A stretch of 64,000 nt of DNA from Micromonospora sp. MW-13 (GCF_003434305.1 NZ_QKKX01000033.1:1-64000); one strand, 5' to 3'. Counted from the first letter of the stretch, positions 18,510 to 27,076 are shown. The notes: generated from the letters alone by a model not told the origin. Program-made: numbers and translations.

Positions 18510-19457
18510 TCAGTCCACGCAGAGGTGGTCGAATCCGAAGCCATTCCGCATTTCGTCGCGGCGCGCCCCCAGCCGACGGATGTCCCCGTCGAGCTGCTCG
18601 CGGGCCACCAGTTCCGGCTCGCCGCCGTCGAGGCCGCGCAGCCGCTCACCCACCGCCACGGCCGCGAGGTCCTCGGCGAGCCGCCCCGGGTCCACGCCGC
18701 AGGAGATGCGGTGTTCCCACACCCGCACCCGTTCCACCAGACACCGGCCGGGACGCACCTCGACCCAGCTCCAGCCCTCGGCCGGGCCGTCCGCCCAGCG
18801 TACGTGCAGGCCCCGGACGATCGGGTCGACCAGCCGCCGGGAGACGTACGCCTCGACGGCTGCCGCCCGGGCCAGGGCGCCCAGGTCGTTCACGTGCCCG
18901 CTGCGCCCGTCGGGCAGCCGGCCGACGATGTCCCGGAAGGCGACCGGCGTGACGTCGTTCGGTTCGGTGTGCCCCGGGTCCGGCCGGACGGCGTCGGCGT
19001 AGGCGCGCGCGTCGATGACGTACTCGACGATCCGCCGGCCGTGGTCGGCGGCGCGCAGGGTGGGCGAGGCGATCCGCAGCACCGCCAGGCCGACCGCCGC
19101 GCACACCGCGTCCTTCATCCGCTCGGCGCGCTGGGCCGCCGACCCGGGCGGCACCGGCGGCCCGACCTCGACGGCGAACAGCGGGCGGCCGGTGGAGGCG
19201 GCGCACACCACGTGGTCGAAGCCCTCCCGGCCGGCCGAGCTCCACTGGTGGCCGGTGACACCCGGCGGGCGACCGTACAGCAGCTCACCGAGCCGCCGGG
19301 CGGCGTACACCGCCTGATCGCCCCGGACGAGGACCGGGCCACGGCCGGTCGACGCCGCGACGGGGCGCAGCAGGGAGCCGTCGTCACTACCGGTGCTCGT
19401 CATCCGCCTGTCCATCCGTCGGGCCGTCGACCGGGCCGAGTCTAGGCCGTCGATCAT
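18510..19457 (-). CDS. DUF2726-like protein
   Basis: A 315-residue protein of uncertain function. The central part, GFDHVVCAASTGRPLFAVEVG followed by ERMKDAVCAAVGLAVLRI, matches the pattern of DUF2726 (strand with Asp, then xVEx, then KDxxCxxxGxxxLRI). DUF2726 is related to PD-(D/E)XK nucleases and to predicted DNA-binding proteins. The catalytic acidic/Lys pattern is incomplete here, so nuclease activity is doubtful. The rest of the protein (YVIDARAYADAVRP, GWSWVEVRPGRC) is unfamiliar. The ATG at 19457 has GAGGTGGG upstream; an ATG at 19505 is also in frame. It is divergent from the DICT/GGDEF gene with about 50 nt between. Confidence 0.6.
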   Translation of the reverse strand: MIDGLDSARSTARRMDRRMTSTGSDDGSLLRPVAASTGRGPVLVRGDQAVYAARRLGELLYGRPPGVTGHQWSSAGREGFDHVVCAASTGRPLFAVEVGPPVPPGSAAQRAERMKDAVCAAVGLAVLRIASPTLRAADHGRRIVEYVIDARAYADAVRPDPGHTEPNDVTPVAFRDIVGRLPDGRSGHVNDLGALARAAAVEAYVSRRLVDPIVRGLHVRWADGPAEGWSWVEVRPGRCLVERVRVWEHRISCGVDPGRLAEDLAAVAVGERLRGLDGGEPELVAREQLDGDIRRLGARRDEMRNGFGFDHLCVD

Positions 19458-19496
19458 GGTTCCCACCTCGCCGGTGCGGCCGATGATCGTGTTCTC

Positions 19497-19502
19497 TAGG
19501 CT
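19497..19502 (+). promoter_or_regulatory. -10 box of a leaderless gene
   Basis: TAGGCT ends 6 nt before the GTG at 19509, so transcription should begin at or next to the start codon. There is no Shine-Dalgarno sequence. Confidence 0.5.
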
Positions 19503-19508
19503 CATCGG

Positions 19509-20651
19509 GTGCCGCACAGTGGACGGGCCCCGGAGATTCTGACCAAGCGCAGCCTCGTCGCCGTCTCCCACGCCATCGAAAGCGCCGCCCTGGCCACCAC
19601 CGAGGACAGGCCGCTGGTGCTGGTCGCGCTCTTCCAGCGGATGCCGTACTTCGACCGGGAACGGGCGGTCTACGAGCAGATCGCCGCCTCGGGCGCGGTG
19701 ACGGTGGTGGGCGTGGTCGGTCAGCGCCCCACGGGGCTCCCCGACGGCGTGCACGGGGTGGCCCTGGAGGAGACCGAGGACCTGGCCCGGGAGTGGAGCG
19801 TGGTCGCGTTGACCCCCCGGTTCGGCGCGGCGCTGGTCGCGTACGACCGGGCGGAGGTGGAGCCGGCGGCCACGCTGGAGTCCGGCCGGCTCTTCGACGG
19901 CCGGTGGGGGTTCCGCCGCGACGAGGCCCTGCACGAGGTCCTGCGGCTACGCGACCGGCTCGCCGACCGGCTTCCCGGCGCGGCCCGCGCGGCGGTGGAC
20001 GACGTGCTGGCCCGGGTCCGCGATCTGCCCGCGACGCCCGGCGAGGCGCGCGGCGAGGCGGCGCTGCGGCTGATGTTCTCCCGCGCCGGGCGGCCGGCCC
20101 GGGCCCGCTGGACGGCCGGGTCGGGGCCGGGCGACCGCAGCCGGGGCACCGGGGTGGGAGCCGCCGAGGGCGTCGCCCCGCTGCTGGACGAGTCGGGGAT
20201 GCGGCGGTGGACGGGTGCGGACGGGATCACCGCGTCGGGCACGCTGCCGGTGGCGCTGATCGGCGTCCGGGTGGACGAGCCGGCCGGCGCGCCGGAGCGC
20301 TTCGGCCGGCGCAGCGCGGCCCGCGAGGCGCAGGCGGTGATCGGGGCGGTCACCGCGCCGCTGCGCCCGGTGGACCGGGCCGTACGCCTGTCGGACCAGG
20401 AGTACCTGCTGATCCTGCCGGCGCTGACCGAGGAGCAGGCGGTGACGGTGGCCGGTCAGCTACACGAGGCGGTCGGCGGCCTGGCCCGGTCGTACCCGTT
20501 CGTCGCGTTCGCGGTGCACGCGGCGGTCACCGTGACGGCCCGGCGGCCGCTGCCCGTGGCCGACGTCCGGCACGCCGTCGGGTGGGCCGCCCGGGAGGGC
20601 GTGCCGGTGGCCCGGCTGGCCCCCGAGACGGCCGAGGCGCCGGTCGGGTGA
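19509..20651 (+). CDS. DICT sensory domain plus degenerate GGDEF-like domain protein
   Basis: A 380-residue cytosolic signalling protein. The N-terminal half resembles the DICT domain (PLVLVALFQRMPYFDRERAV, then SGAVTVVGVVGQRP), which accompanies diguanylate cyclases and two-component proteins. The C-terminal part has the secondary-structure pattern of a GGDEF domain (LPVALIGVRVD; VDRAVRLSDQEYLLILPAL). The signature GGDEF is replaced by SDQEY, so cyclase activity is unlikely and it may bind nucleotide or act as a scaffold. The GTG at 19509 is probably leaderless. Confidence 0.7.
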   Translation: MPHSGRAPEILTKRSLVAVSHAIESAALATTEDRPLVLVALFQRMPYFDRERAVYEQIAASGAVTVVGVVGQRPTGLPDGVHGVALEETEDLAREWSVVALTPRFGAALVAYDRAEVEPAATLESGRLFDGRWGFRRDEALHEVLRLRDRLADRLPGAARAAVDDVLARVRDLPATPGEARGEAALRLMFSRAGRPARARWTAGSGPGDRSRGTGVGAAEGVAPLLDESGMRRWTGADGITASGTLPVALIGVRVDEPAGAPERFGRRSAAREAQAVIGAVTAPLRPVDRAVRLSDQEYLLILPALTEEQAVTVAGQLHEAVGGLARSYPFVAFAVHAAVTVTARRPLPVADVRHAVGWAAREGVPVARLAPETAEAPVG

Positions 20652-20702
20652 CCGCGGGCCGGCGCCCGACCCGCGATCCCCGCGCGGCGGCGGGTCGCCC
20701 GC

Positions 20703-21368
20703 TCAGCGCCAGACCACCACCTCGGAGAGGGGTTTGCGCGTCACGGCGGGCACCGTCGCCCGCTGCGCCGGATAGCCGACGGGGACGATCAGGTTGCCCC
20801 GCTCCTCGGGCGGGCGGTCGAGCAGCTCGTTGAGGAAGCGCATCGGGCTGGGGGTGTGGGTCAGGGTGGCCAGGCCCGCCTGGTGCAGGGCGGCGAGGAG
20901 GAAGCCGACCGCGATGCCCACCGACTCCTTGACGTAGTACGGCCGAGGCGTCCCCGGGCCGCGGTGCACCTCGAACACGACGATCACCGCCGGCGCGACC
21001 TCCAGGAAGGGCTTGCTCGCGTCGGTGCCGAGCGGGGCGAGCGCGGCCAGCCACTCCTCCGACGCGCGCCGCTCGTAGAAGAGCTGCTCCTCGGCCTCGG
21101 CGGCGACCCGCAGCCGCCGCTTCACCGCCGGGTCGGTGACCACCACGAACCGCCAGGGTTGCCGGTTCGCCCCGCTGGGCGCGGACGCGGCGGCCCGCAG
21201 GGCCTGCTCCAGCACCCCGGCCGGAATCGGCCGGTCGCTGAACTCGCGCACGGTCCGTCGGGAGATCATCGTCTGCGCGAAGTCGCGGACCCGGGGCAAT
21301 GCCGCCTCGGGCGGCACGCCGTACTCGGGCGCCGGACGCATGGGAGGTGTTCCAAGGTCGTTGGGCAC
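20703..21368 (-). CDS. Nitroreductase-family flavoprotein
   Basis: A 221-residue FMN-dependent oxidoreductase. The FMN-binding N-terminal motif SRRTVREFSDRPIP and the segment ASAPSGANRQPWRFVVV are typical, and IVPVGYPA lies near the C-terminus. The PSGANRQPW form is close to the iodotyrosine-deiodinase/BluB-like branch rather than to NfsB, but the substrate cannot be given. I prefer the GTG at 21368 (GGATCG upstream) to the ATG at 21341, which lacks a ribosome-binding site; the conserved domain begins after both. Confidence 0.82.
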   Translation of the reverse strand: MPNDLGTPPMRPAPEYGVPPEAALPRVRDFAQTMISRRTVREFSDRPIPAGVLEQALRAAASAPSGANRQPWRFVVVTDPAVKRRLRVAAEAEEQLFYERRASEEWLAALAPLGTDASKPFLEVAPAVIVVFEVHRGPGTPRPYYVKESVGIAVGFLLAALHQAGLATLTHTPSPMRFLNELLDRPPEERGNLIVPVGYPAQRATVPAVTRKPLSEVVVWR

Positions 21369-21486
21369 CGATCCATTGTGGTTCCCGACGGCGAAACCGG
21401 CTACCGGGAGAATTAGCGGACCGCGCCGTCGGGCATGATCGGCGGGGGCGCCCAATCGGTCGCCCGGGGCGAAGGGGGTACGGGGC

Positions 21487-22212
21487 GTGCGGGTGGTGTC
21501 CCTGGTGCCGTCGCTGACCGAGGCGGTGGCGTTGACCGCGCCACGGCTGCTGGTCGGCGCAACGGACTACTGCACCCATCCGGCCGGGCTGGACGTGGCC
21601 CGGGTCGGCGGCAGCAAGTACCCCGACCTCGACCGGGTGCGCGCGCTGCGGCCGGACCTCGTGCTGCTCAACGTCGAGGAGAACCGGAAGGCCGACGCGG
21701 AGGCGCTGCGCGCGGCCGGGGTGCCGGTGCGGGTCACCTACCCCCGTACGGTGCCCGAGGCACTGCGGGAGCTGGCGGACCTGCTCGCCGCGCTCGGCGT
21801 ACCCGACGATCCGGGCTGGTTGCGGGCGGCCCGGCGGGCCTGGGCGGCGTCCGAGCCGGCACCCACCCGGCGGGCGGTCGTGCCGGTGTGGCGCCGGCCG
21901 TGGGTGGTGGTCGGTTCCGACACCTTCGCCGGCGACGTGCTGCGCCGCCTCGGGGTCGCCAACGCCTACGCCGCGCACCCCGAGCGTTACCCCCGCCCGG
22001 AGCTGGCCGAGCTGCGGAGCCGGGAACCGGACCTGGTGGTGCTGCCGGACGAGCCGTACCGGTTCACGGCCGACGACGGCCCGGAGGCGTTCCCCGGCAC
22101 CCCCTGCGCGCTGCTCTCCGGCCGGCACCTCACCTGGTACGGCCCGTCACTGGCCGAGGCGCCCGCGCTGCTGGCCGGGCAGCTCGACCGGTCGGTGGTC
22201 CACCCCGGCTGA
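21487..22212 (+). CDS. Helical-backbone metal-receptor (BtuF/FepB-like) protein without signal peptide
   Basis: A 241-residue protein with the fold of ABC-type periplasmic binding proteins for cobalamin or iron-siderophore: MRVVSLVPSLTEAV at the start, VGATDYCTHP, and VGGSKYPDLDRVRALRPDLV before the backbone helix. A solute-binding lipoprotein would have a signal peptide with lipobox; this one starts directly with the first beta strand, so it should be cytosolic. Similar signal-less proteins exist next to cobalamin-related genes, but no transport genes are adjacent here. The GTG at 21487 has an AGGGGG site. Confidence 0.75.
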   Translation: MRVVSLVPSLTEAVALTAPRLLVGATDYCTHPAGLDVARVGGSKYPDLDRVRALRPDLVLLNVEENRKADAEALRAAGVPVRVTYPRTVPEALRELADLLAALGVPDDPGWLRAARRAWAASEPAPTRRAVVPVWRRPWVVVGSDTFAGDVLRRLGVANAYAAHPERYPRPELAELRSREPDLVVLPDEPYRFTADDGPEAFPGTPCALLSGRHLTWYGPSLAEAPALLAGQLDRSVVHPG

Positions 22213-22377
22213 CCCGCCGCGGACCGGCCGCCGGGGTGACCGCCGCCCGGGTGAATCGGGGCCGAAGGTCCCGGTCGGAAGCGGACCCATCGGCCCTGAC
22301 CGGGACGCCGGTGCCGATGTCCAATGGAATTGCCACCGGGAAGCGCGGTGCGAGGCACAGGAAGGGACGTGGAGACC

Positions 22378-22944
22378 ATGGCCGCGACGATCGAACGGAC
22401 CACCGCCGGCACCGCCGCTCCGGCGGGCGGGACCACCCGGACGACCGAGACCACCCGAGAGCGGGCCACCCGGTACGTCCTGGCCGGAATCCGGATCGCC
22501 CTGGGTTGGACCTTCCTCTGGGCCTTTTTGGACAAGATGTTCGGCCTCGGCCACGGGACCGCGGCGAAGGACGCCTGGATCAACGGGGGCAGCCCCACCA
22601 AGGGCTTCCTGGCCTTCGGCACGGCCGGCCCGTTCAAGGGGTTCTACACCGGGATCGCCGGCGCGGCCTGGGCGGACTGGCTGTTCATGGCCGGCTTGGC
22701 CGCCATCGGCGTGGCCCTGCTGCTCGGCATCGGGATGCGGATCGCCGCCGTCGCCGGTGGCCTGCTGCTGGTGATGATGTGGACGGCCGTCCTGCCCCCC
22801 GCGAACAACCCCTTCATGGACGACCACCTCATCTACGCCGCGGTCCTGGTGGTCCTCGCCCTGGTCGGCGCGGGCGACACCCTCGGCCTCGGCCGGACCT
22901 GGAAGCGGCTGCCCCTCGTCGAGCAGTACGCCTGGCTGAGGTAG
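22378..22944 (+). CDS. DoxX-family membrane protein
   Basis: A 188-residue protein with a Thr-rich cytosolic N-terminus and four transmembrane helices: around YVLAGIRIALGWTFLWAFLD, WLFMAGLAAIGVALLLGIGM, IAAVAGGLLLVMMW and YAAVLVVLALVGAG. The FLWAFLDKMFGLG segment and the four-helix pattern match the DoxX/thiosulfate:quinone oxidoreductase group, whose members affect membrane redox or oxidative-stress responses. The ATG at 22378 has GGAG 4 nt upstream. It is monocistronic with a strong terminator. Confidence 0.82.
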   Translation: MAATIERTTAGTAAPAGGTTRTTETTRERATRYVLAGIRIALGWTFLWAFLDKMFGLGHGTAAKDAWINGGSPTKGFLAFGTAGPFKGFYTGIAGAAWADWLFMAGLAAIGVALLLGIGMRIAAVAGGLLLVMMWTAVLPPANNPFMDDHLIYAAVLVVLALVGAGDTLGLGRTWKRLPLVEQYAWLR

Positions 22945-22964
22945 TCGAGCGAGCACCGGCCCCA

Positions 22965-22994
22965 GCGGGCGCCACCCTCCCCGGTGGCGCCCGC
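22965..22994 (+). terminator. Terminator after the DoxX gene
   Basis: GCGGGCGCCACC (22965-22976) pairs perfectly over 12 bp with 22983-22994 around a CTCCCC loop, 20 nt after the stop codon. Confidence 0.8.
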
Positions 22995-23100
22995 CGCCGT
23001 GTGCGCACGGCAGGCCCGGGACCGCCGGGCATCGGCAGATCACGATCCGGCAGGATCGACGGCGACCGCAGTAGCCCGCACCGAGCAGGAGGCGTACGCC

Positions 23101-23469
23101 ATGGACAAGCCCGAGGTTGGCCCGATCGAGGGCGCGCCGCCCGCCGATCTCGTCATCGAGGACCTCACGGTCGGCGAGGGCCCGGAAGCCCAGCCCGGTC
23201 AGCGGGCCACCGTGCACTACGTGGGGGTGGCCCACTCGACGGGGCGCGAGTTCGACGCGTCCTGGAACCACGGCGAGCCGTTCGAGTTCCCGGTGGGCGG
23301 CGGGAGGGTCATCGCTGGCTGGGACCGGGGCGTGGTCGGCATGCGCGTCGGCGGCCGGCGCAAGCTCACGATTCCGCCGCACCTCGGATACGGCAACCAG
23401 GGCGCCGGCGGCCTCATCAAGCCGGGCGAGACCCTGGTGTTCGTCGTCGACCTGCTCGGCGTGCGCTGA
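23101..23469 (+). CDS. FKBP-type peptidyl-prolyl cis-trans isomerase
   Basis: A 122-residue single-domain cytosolic foldase. Conserved parts are GQRATVHYVGVAHSTGREFD (N-terminal strands), PFEFPVGGGRVIAGWDRGVV with the active-site Trp, GMRVGGRRKLTIPPHLGYG, and the closing LVFVVDLLGVR. It has no signal peptide or trigger-factor domains. The ATG at 23101 has AGGAGG 9 nt upstream. Confidence 0.95.
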   Translation: MDKPEVGPIEGAPPADLVIEDLTVGEGPEAQPGQRATVHYVGVAHSTGREFDASWNHGEPFEFPVGGGRVIAGWDRGVVGMRVGGRRKLTIPPHLGYGNQGAGGLIKPGETLVFVVDLLGVR

Positions 23470-23470
23470 C

Positions 23471-23510
23471 CCGGGCGGGGCCGTCGGCCGGTGCCGGCGG
23501 CCCCGCCCGG
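23471..23510. terminator. Bidirectional terminator between FKBP and STAS genes
   Basis: CCGGGCGGGGCC (23471-23482) pairs perfectly with 23499-23510; the neighbouring G-C pair extends the stem to 13 bp. A direct repeat of about 17 nt (GCAGGTCGTCAGACA) follows twice in tandem at 23513-23547, the second copy covering the stop codon of the STAS gene. Confidence 0.7.
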
Positions 23511-23538
23511 CGGCAGGTCGTCAGACAGGGGCAGGTCG

Positions 23539-24291
23539 TCAGACACAGGCCAGCATGGGCGCGGAGGACGCCGCCGCCACGGGCACGAGCGACCCCAGGG
23601 CGCGGGCCAACGACCCCGGCACGGCCGGCTCCGGTGGGGTCACCGTCGACTCCGCAACGGCCGGCGGCTGCGGCGCGGCGGGCAGGTCGGAACCGGCCTG
23701 CGACGGCACCAGCGAGGCGGCACTCGGCGGCACCAGTGCGGCGGCGAACGGCCGCACTGGGCCGACCGGCGCGACCCCGGATGCGCCGGGCCGAGGGGCC
23801 TGCGGCACCAGCCCGACCGACGGGATCACGGGTGCGCCGCGCCGACGGGCGCGCGGCCCCGGCAGGGCCGCGGCGGCGACTCGCTCGACGATGGACGAAT
23901 CATCCCCCGCCGGGGCGGGGACGAGCGGCGCCAGCACGCGCGGCGCCCTCGAGGGCGGGGCCGCAGCGGTGCCGGACCGGACCGGGATGACGCGGTCCAG
24001 GCCGGTGACGTGCAGCACCCGGGCGACCATCGGGGCCGGGTCGACGAGCACCAGCTCCCCACCGCGGGCGCGGACCCGTCGGTGTGCGGCGACCAGCGCC
24101 CGGACCCCGGCCGCGGAGAGCAGCCGGACGCCCGAGAGGTCGAGCCGCAGCAGCGGCCGGGCCGGGGCGGCCCACAGCGCGGCGCGCAGCAGACCGACGG
24201 TGGCGATGTCGACCTCGCCGGTCGCCCGCATCTCCACCGCGTGGTCTCCCACGCTGACCTGCACGTGGAACCGATCGCTGCGCTGCTCCAT
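23539..24291 (-). CDS. STAS-domain (anti-sigma-factor antagonist-like) protein with Pro/Ala-rich tail
   Basis: A 250-residue protein. Residues 1-105 form a STAS domain (VSVGDHAVEMRATGEVDIAT; LLRLDLSGVRLLSAAGVRAL; a typical VARVLHVTGLDRVIPV end). The Ser in LLSAAGV is at the usual phosphorylation position of SpoIIAA-type antagonists, which free sigma factors from anti-sigma kinases. The remaining 140 residues are a Pro/Ala/Ser/Val-rich low-complexity tail, unusual for this small family. The ATG at 24291 lies 7 nt after a TAGATT box, so it is probably leaderless. No kinase or sigma gene is adjacent. Confidence 0.8.
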   Translation of the reverse strand: MEQRSDRFHVQVSVGDHAVEMRATGEVDIATVGLLRAALWAAPARPLLRLDLSGVRLLSAAGVRALVAAHRRVRARGGELVLVDPAPMVARVLHVTGLDRVIPVRSGTAAAPPSRAPRVLAPLVPAPAGDDSSIVERVAAAALPGPRARRRGAPVIPSVGLVPQAPRPGASGVAPVGPVRPFAAALVPPSAASLVPSQAGSDLPAAPQPPAVAESTVTPPEPAVPGSLARALGSLVPVAAASSAPMLACV

Positions 24292-24362
24292 GCCCACGAA
24301 TCTAGCCCCACCCCCCGACAATTCCGCCCTGCCGAGGAGTGAGTCCGGGTACACCCAGGGTC

Positions 24363-24385
24363 GGACCCCGAGTCGCTCGGGGTCC
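24363..24385. other. Perfect hairpin in a divergent intergenic region
   Basis: GGACCCCGAG-TCG-CTCGGGGTCC: a 10-bp stem with a 3-nt loop, between the leftward STAS gene and the rightward beta-propeller gene. Its place upstream of both genes does not fit a terminator; a regulatory or attenuator role is possible but unproven. Confidence 0.4.
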
Positions 24386-24561
24386 ACCCTGAGCAGGAGC
24401 TGCGGCAACGCCGGGCACGCCCGGCGGACCCGGGCCGACCCGGTACGGCCGGCGCCGACCCGGGCGTGGTCCCGGCGACCGCCGGGGGCGCGGGCGGGGG
24501 CCTGCGCGACACGCGCTGCGGCGGGGGGCGGGCCGGCGGCGCGGGGGGTGACAATGACCCG

Positions 24562-25581
24562 ATGGCCGTACCCCGCCCGCGCGCGCCCCGACCCATCCGG
24601 CCCGTCCGGGAGCCGGCCACCGTGCCGCCTCCGCTGACCGGGCCGTGGGCGGCCACCGACCTGCGGCTCGACGACGCGGAGCTGCTGCCGCTGGCCGAGG
24701 GCGCGCACGGCCCCGAGGACGTCGTGGTCGACCCGGACGGCCGGGTGGTCAGCGGCGACGAGGACGGCCGGCTCTGGTGGTGGCCGGCGGACGCGCCCGC
24801 GGGCACCCGTTCCCAACTGCTGACCGAGACCGGCGGCCGGCCGCTCGGCATCGAACTCGACCCGCGCGACGGCAGCCTCGTCGTCTGCGACGCCTACCGG
24901 GGGCTGCTGCGGGTCACCCCGGACGGAGCGGTACGGGAGCTGACGGGCACCGCGCCGCCGGTGCACCTGGCCAACAACGCCACCGTCGCCCGGGACGGCA
25001 CGATCTACTTCACCGACTCCTCCGACCGGTTCCCGCTCTCGCACTGGAAGCACGACCTGCTCGAACACCGACCCAACGGGCGGGTGCTGGCGTACGCCCC
25101 GGGCACCGGGCGCACCGAGGTGGTGGCGAGCGGGCTCTACTTCCCCAACGGGGTCGCACTCACCCCGGACGAGTCCGCGCTGATCCTGGTGGAGACGACC
25201 ACCCACCGGTTGCTGCGGGTCGACCTGCCCGGCGGGACGGCCACCGTCCTGGCGGACCTGCCGGCGTACCCGGACAACCTGTCCGCGGTCGGCGACGGGA
25301 CGTACTGGGTCGCCCTGCCCAGCCCTCGGCTGCCCGCCGTGGAGCGGCTGCTGCCGCACCCGCGCCTGCGGCAGTTCGTGGCGCTGCTGCCCGACGCGGT
25401 CCGGCCGCAGCCGCGCCGCTACGGGCTGGTCGCGCTGGTCGACGGCGCGGGCACGGTGCTGCGTACCCTGCACGGTCCGCGCGGCGACTACTGGATGATC
25501 ACCGGCGTACGTCAGCACGGCGACCGGCTCTGGCTCGGCAGCCTGACCGGCTCGGGCGTGGCCCGGGTGCCGCTCGGCTAG
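24562..25581 (+). CDS. SMP-30/strictosidine-synthase-like beta-propeller protein
   Basis: A 339-residue six-bladed propeller. Typical strings are GPEDVVVDPDGRVVSGDEDG, GRPLGIELDPRDGSLVVCDA, LANNATVARDGTIYFTDSSD and LYFPNGVALTPDESALILVE. These follow the strictosidine-synthase-like/gluconolactonase family, with Glu, Asn and Asp residues that bind a divalent metal. Bacterial members are usually lactonases or hydrolases of unknown substrate. There is no signal peptide. The ATG at 24562 follows GACAAT by 6 nt and may be leaderless; the open frame extends upstream without protein-like sequence. Confidence 0.8.
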   Translation: MAVPRPRAPRPIRPVREPATVPPPLTGPWAATDLRLDDAELLPLAEGAHGPEDVVVDPDGRVVSGDEDGRLWWWPADAPAGTRSQLLTETGGRPLGIELDPRDGSLVVCDAYRGLLRVTPDGAVRELTGTAPPVHLANNATVARDGTIYFTDSSDRFPLSHWKHDLLEHRPNGRVLAYAPGTGRTEVVASGLYFPNGVALTPDESALILVETTTHRLLRVDLPGGTATVLADLPAYPDNLSAVGDGTYWVALPSPRLPAVERLLPHPRLRQFVALLPDAVRPQPRRYGLVALVDGAGTVLRTLHGPRGDYWMITGVRQHGDRLWLGSLTGSGVARVPLG

Positions 25582-25602
25582 GACCGGGGCGGTGGCGCCC
25601 CG

Positions 25603-25660
25603 CGATGTGCGGGGTGTTGCGGGTTTTCGGCGCTCCGATGCCACAACATCCCGCACATCG
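25603..25660 (+). terminator. Large stem-loop after the beta-propeller gene
   Basis: Arms 25603-25619 and 25644-25660 pair over 17 positions with one mismatch (left arm CGATGTGCGGGGTGTTG), with a 24-nt loop. It starts 22 nt after the stop codon. Confidence 0.6.
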
Positions 25661-25760
25661 TGATGATCTTGGGCGTGCTCTGCGGCCTGCGCCGCGTCCC
25701 CCGCGGTCCACGCCGGGGTCAGAGCCAGCCGGAGCGGCAGGTACCCGGTGAGGACGGCGA

Positions 25761-25790
25761 CCGGTCCGCCACCGTGCGGTGGCGGACCGG
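25761..25790. terminator. Perfect stem-loop at a convergent boundary
   Basis: CCGGTCCGCCACC (25761-25773) pairs perfectly over 13 bp with 25778-25790 around a GTGC loop, 24 nt beyond the stop of the leftward L,D-transpeptidase gene. Confidence 0.85.
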
Positions 25791-25813
25791 TCCGGCGGTC
25801 GTTCCTCCCGTGG

Positions 25814-27076
25814 TCAGCCGCCGCTGGCGGAGGGGGCCGGCGCGGGTGAGCTGCCGCCGGCCACCGCGCCGGGGTGCGGCGCCGTGTGCGGGCTGGGCTT
25901 CAGCCCGGCCGGTACGGGCAGCGCGCTGCCCTTGGCGAACTCGTCCCAGTCGACGTTCCAGGCCGTCCAGCCGTTGCCGGCCTGTAGCGGCACCTCGGTG
26001 CCCTTGACGGTCACCAGGTCGCCGACCTGGGTGATCCCCATCAGCCAGTCGGCCGCCGTGGCGGAGACGTTGGCGCAGCCGTGGGAGACGTTGGTGTAGC
26101 CCTGGTCACCCTCGGACCACGGCGCCGAGTGGATGAACTCGCCGCCCCAGGTGAGTCGCTGCGCGTCGTCGACGTCGACCACGTACCCGCCGTCGGGCTC
26201 GCCGCGGGTGTCGAACGTCGTCCGCTCGTGCTTCTCCATGATCACCATCTTGCCGCTGGAGCTGGGCGTGCTCGGCTTGCCGAGGCTTACCGGGATCCGG
26301 CGGACCAGCTTGCCGTCCTGGAACACCGACATCTGCTTGGTGGCGTTGTCGATGTCCACCGCGACCTGCCGCCCGATCTTCGAGGTGGCCTTGCGGTCGG
26401 CGTCACCCACCAGCGCCTTGCCGATCGGCATCCCCTCCAGCGCCGCCCGGACGCTGATCGCGGTGCCCGGCCGCCAGAAGTCGGGCGCCCGGTAGTACAC
26501 CTGGCTGCCGTCCTCCAGCCACGACCAGGTGCCCGGCTGCGGCGGGTCGGTCCTGACGAACAGCCGTTTCTGCACCTCCGCCCGCGCCTCCTTCGGCACG
26601 CCCGGCTCGAAGGCCACCGTCACCGGCATCGCCGTGCCGTACGTCTGGTTGCCCGCGAAGTAGAGAGTGCTGGTGATCGCCGGCTTCGTCGGCTTCGCCG
26701 CCGTGGTGAAGGTGGTCTTGCGGGTGGCGGTCCGGCCCCGGTCTCCGGTCACCGTCACCTCGGCGGTGTACGTCCGCCCCTTCGCCAGGGTCTCGCCGGG
26801 CACCCAGCTCGACCCGTCCTCCCGGGGCTCGCCGCCCACCTGCCGGCCCTTGTCGTCGGTCAGCCGGACGGCACTGACCTTCCCGTTCGTCACGCTGGTG
26901 CCGACCTCGGCGCTGACCGGGACGTCCCGGGCCCGGTCGGCTGGCGTCAGCTCGACCGCGGGTGGTGGCGCCCCTCCCCCGGCCTCCCCGCCGCGTTCGG
27001 CGGTGCACCCGCCCAGGACCAGCGGTGTGGCTGCGACGGTCACCGCCAATAGCTTCAATCGCCGCCTCGTGTTCAT
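25814..27076 (-). CDS. L,D-transpeptidase lipoprotein (YkuD, LdtMt2-like)
   Basis: A 420-residue exported enzyme that makes 3-3 cross-links in peptidoglycan. The signal peptide ends in the lipobox LGGC (TPLVLGGC), followed by a Gly/Pro linker. Two Ig-like domains follow (VELTPADRARDVPVSAEVGT; TSTLYFAGNQTYGTAMPVTV). The C-terminal YkuD domain has FIHSAPW and the catalytic SHGCANVS with Cys334, then a Pro-rich tail. The layout equals the mycobacterial Ldt enzymes. The ATG at 27076 follows GGGGTGCGG. It is probably monocistronic; the beta-helix gene upstream in the same direction is 227 nt away. Confidence 0.93.
   Translation of the reverse strand: MNTRRRLKLLAVTVAATPLVLGGCTAERGGEAGGGAPPPAVELTPADRARDVPVSAEVGTSVTNGKVSAVRLTDDKGRQVGGEPREDGSSWVPGETLAKGRTYTAEVTVTGDRGRTATRKTTFTTAAKPTKPAITSTLYFAGNQTYGTAMPVTVAFEPGVPKEARAEVQKRLFVRTDPPQPGTWSWLEDGSQVYYRAPDFWRPGTAISVRAALEGMPIGKALVGDADRKATSKIGRQVAVDIDNATKQMSVFQDGKLVRRIPVSLGKPSTPSSSGKMVIMEKHERTTFDTRGEPDGGYVVDVDDAQRLTWGGEFIHSAPWSEGDQGYTNVSHGCANVSATAADWLMGITQVGDLVTVKGTEVPLQAGNGWTAWNVDWDEFAKGSALPVPAGLKPSPHTAPHPGAVAGGSSPAPAPSASGG

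Noticed and set aside
23513..23547. Tandem 17-nt direct repeat as an integration (att) site
   Set aside because: There is no tRNA, integrase or foreign-looking segment nearby. It is more likely a local duplication next to the stop codon.
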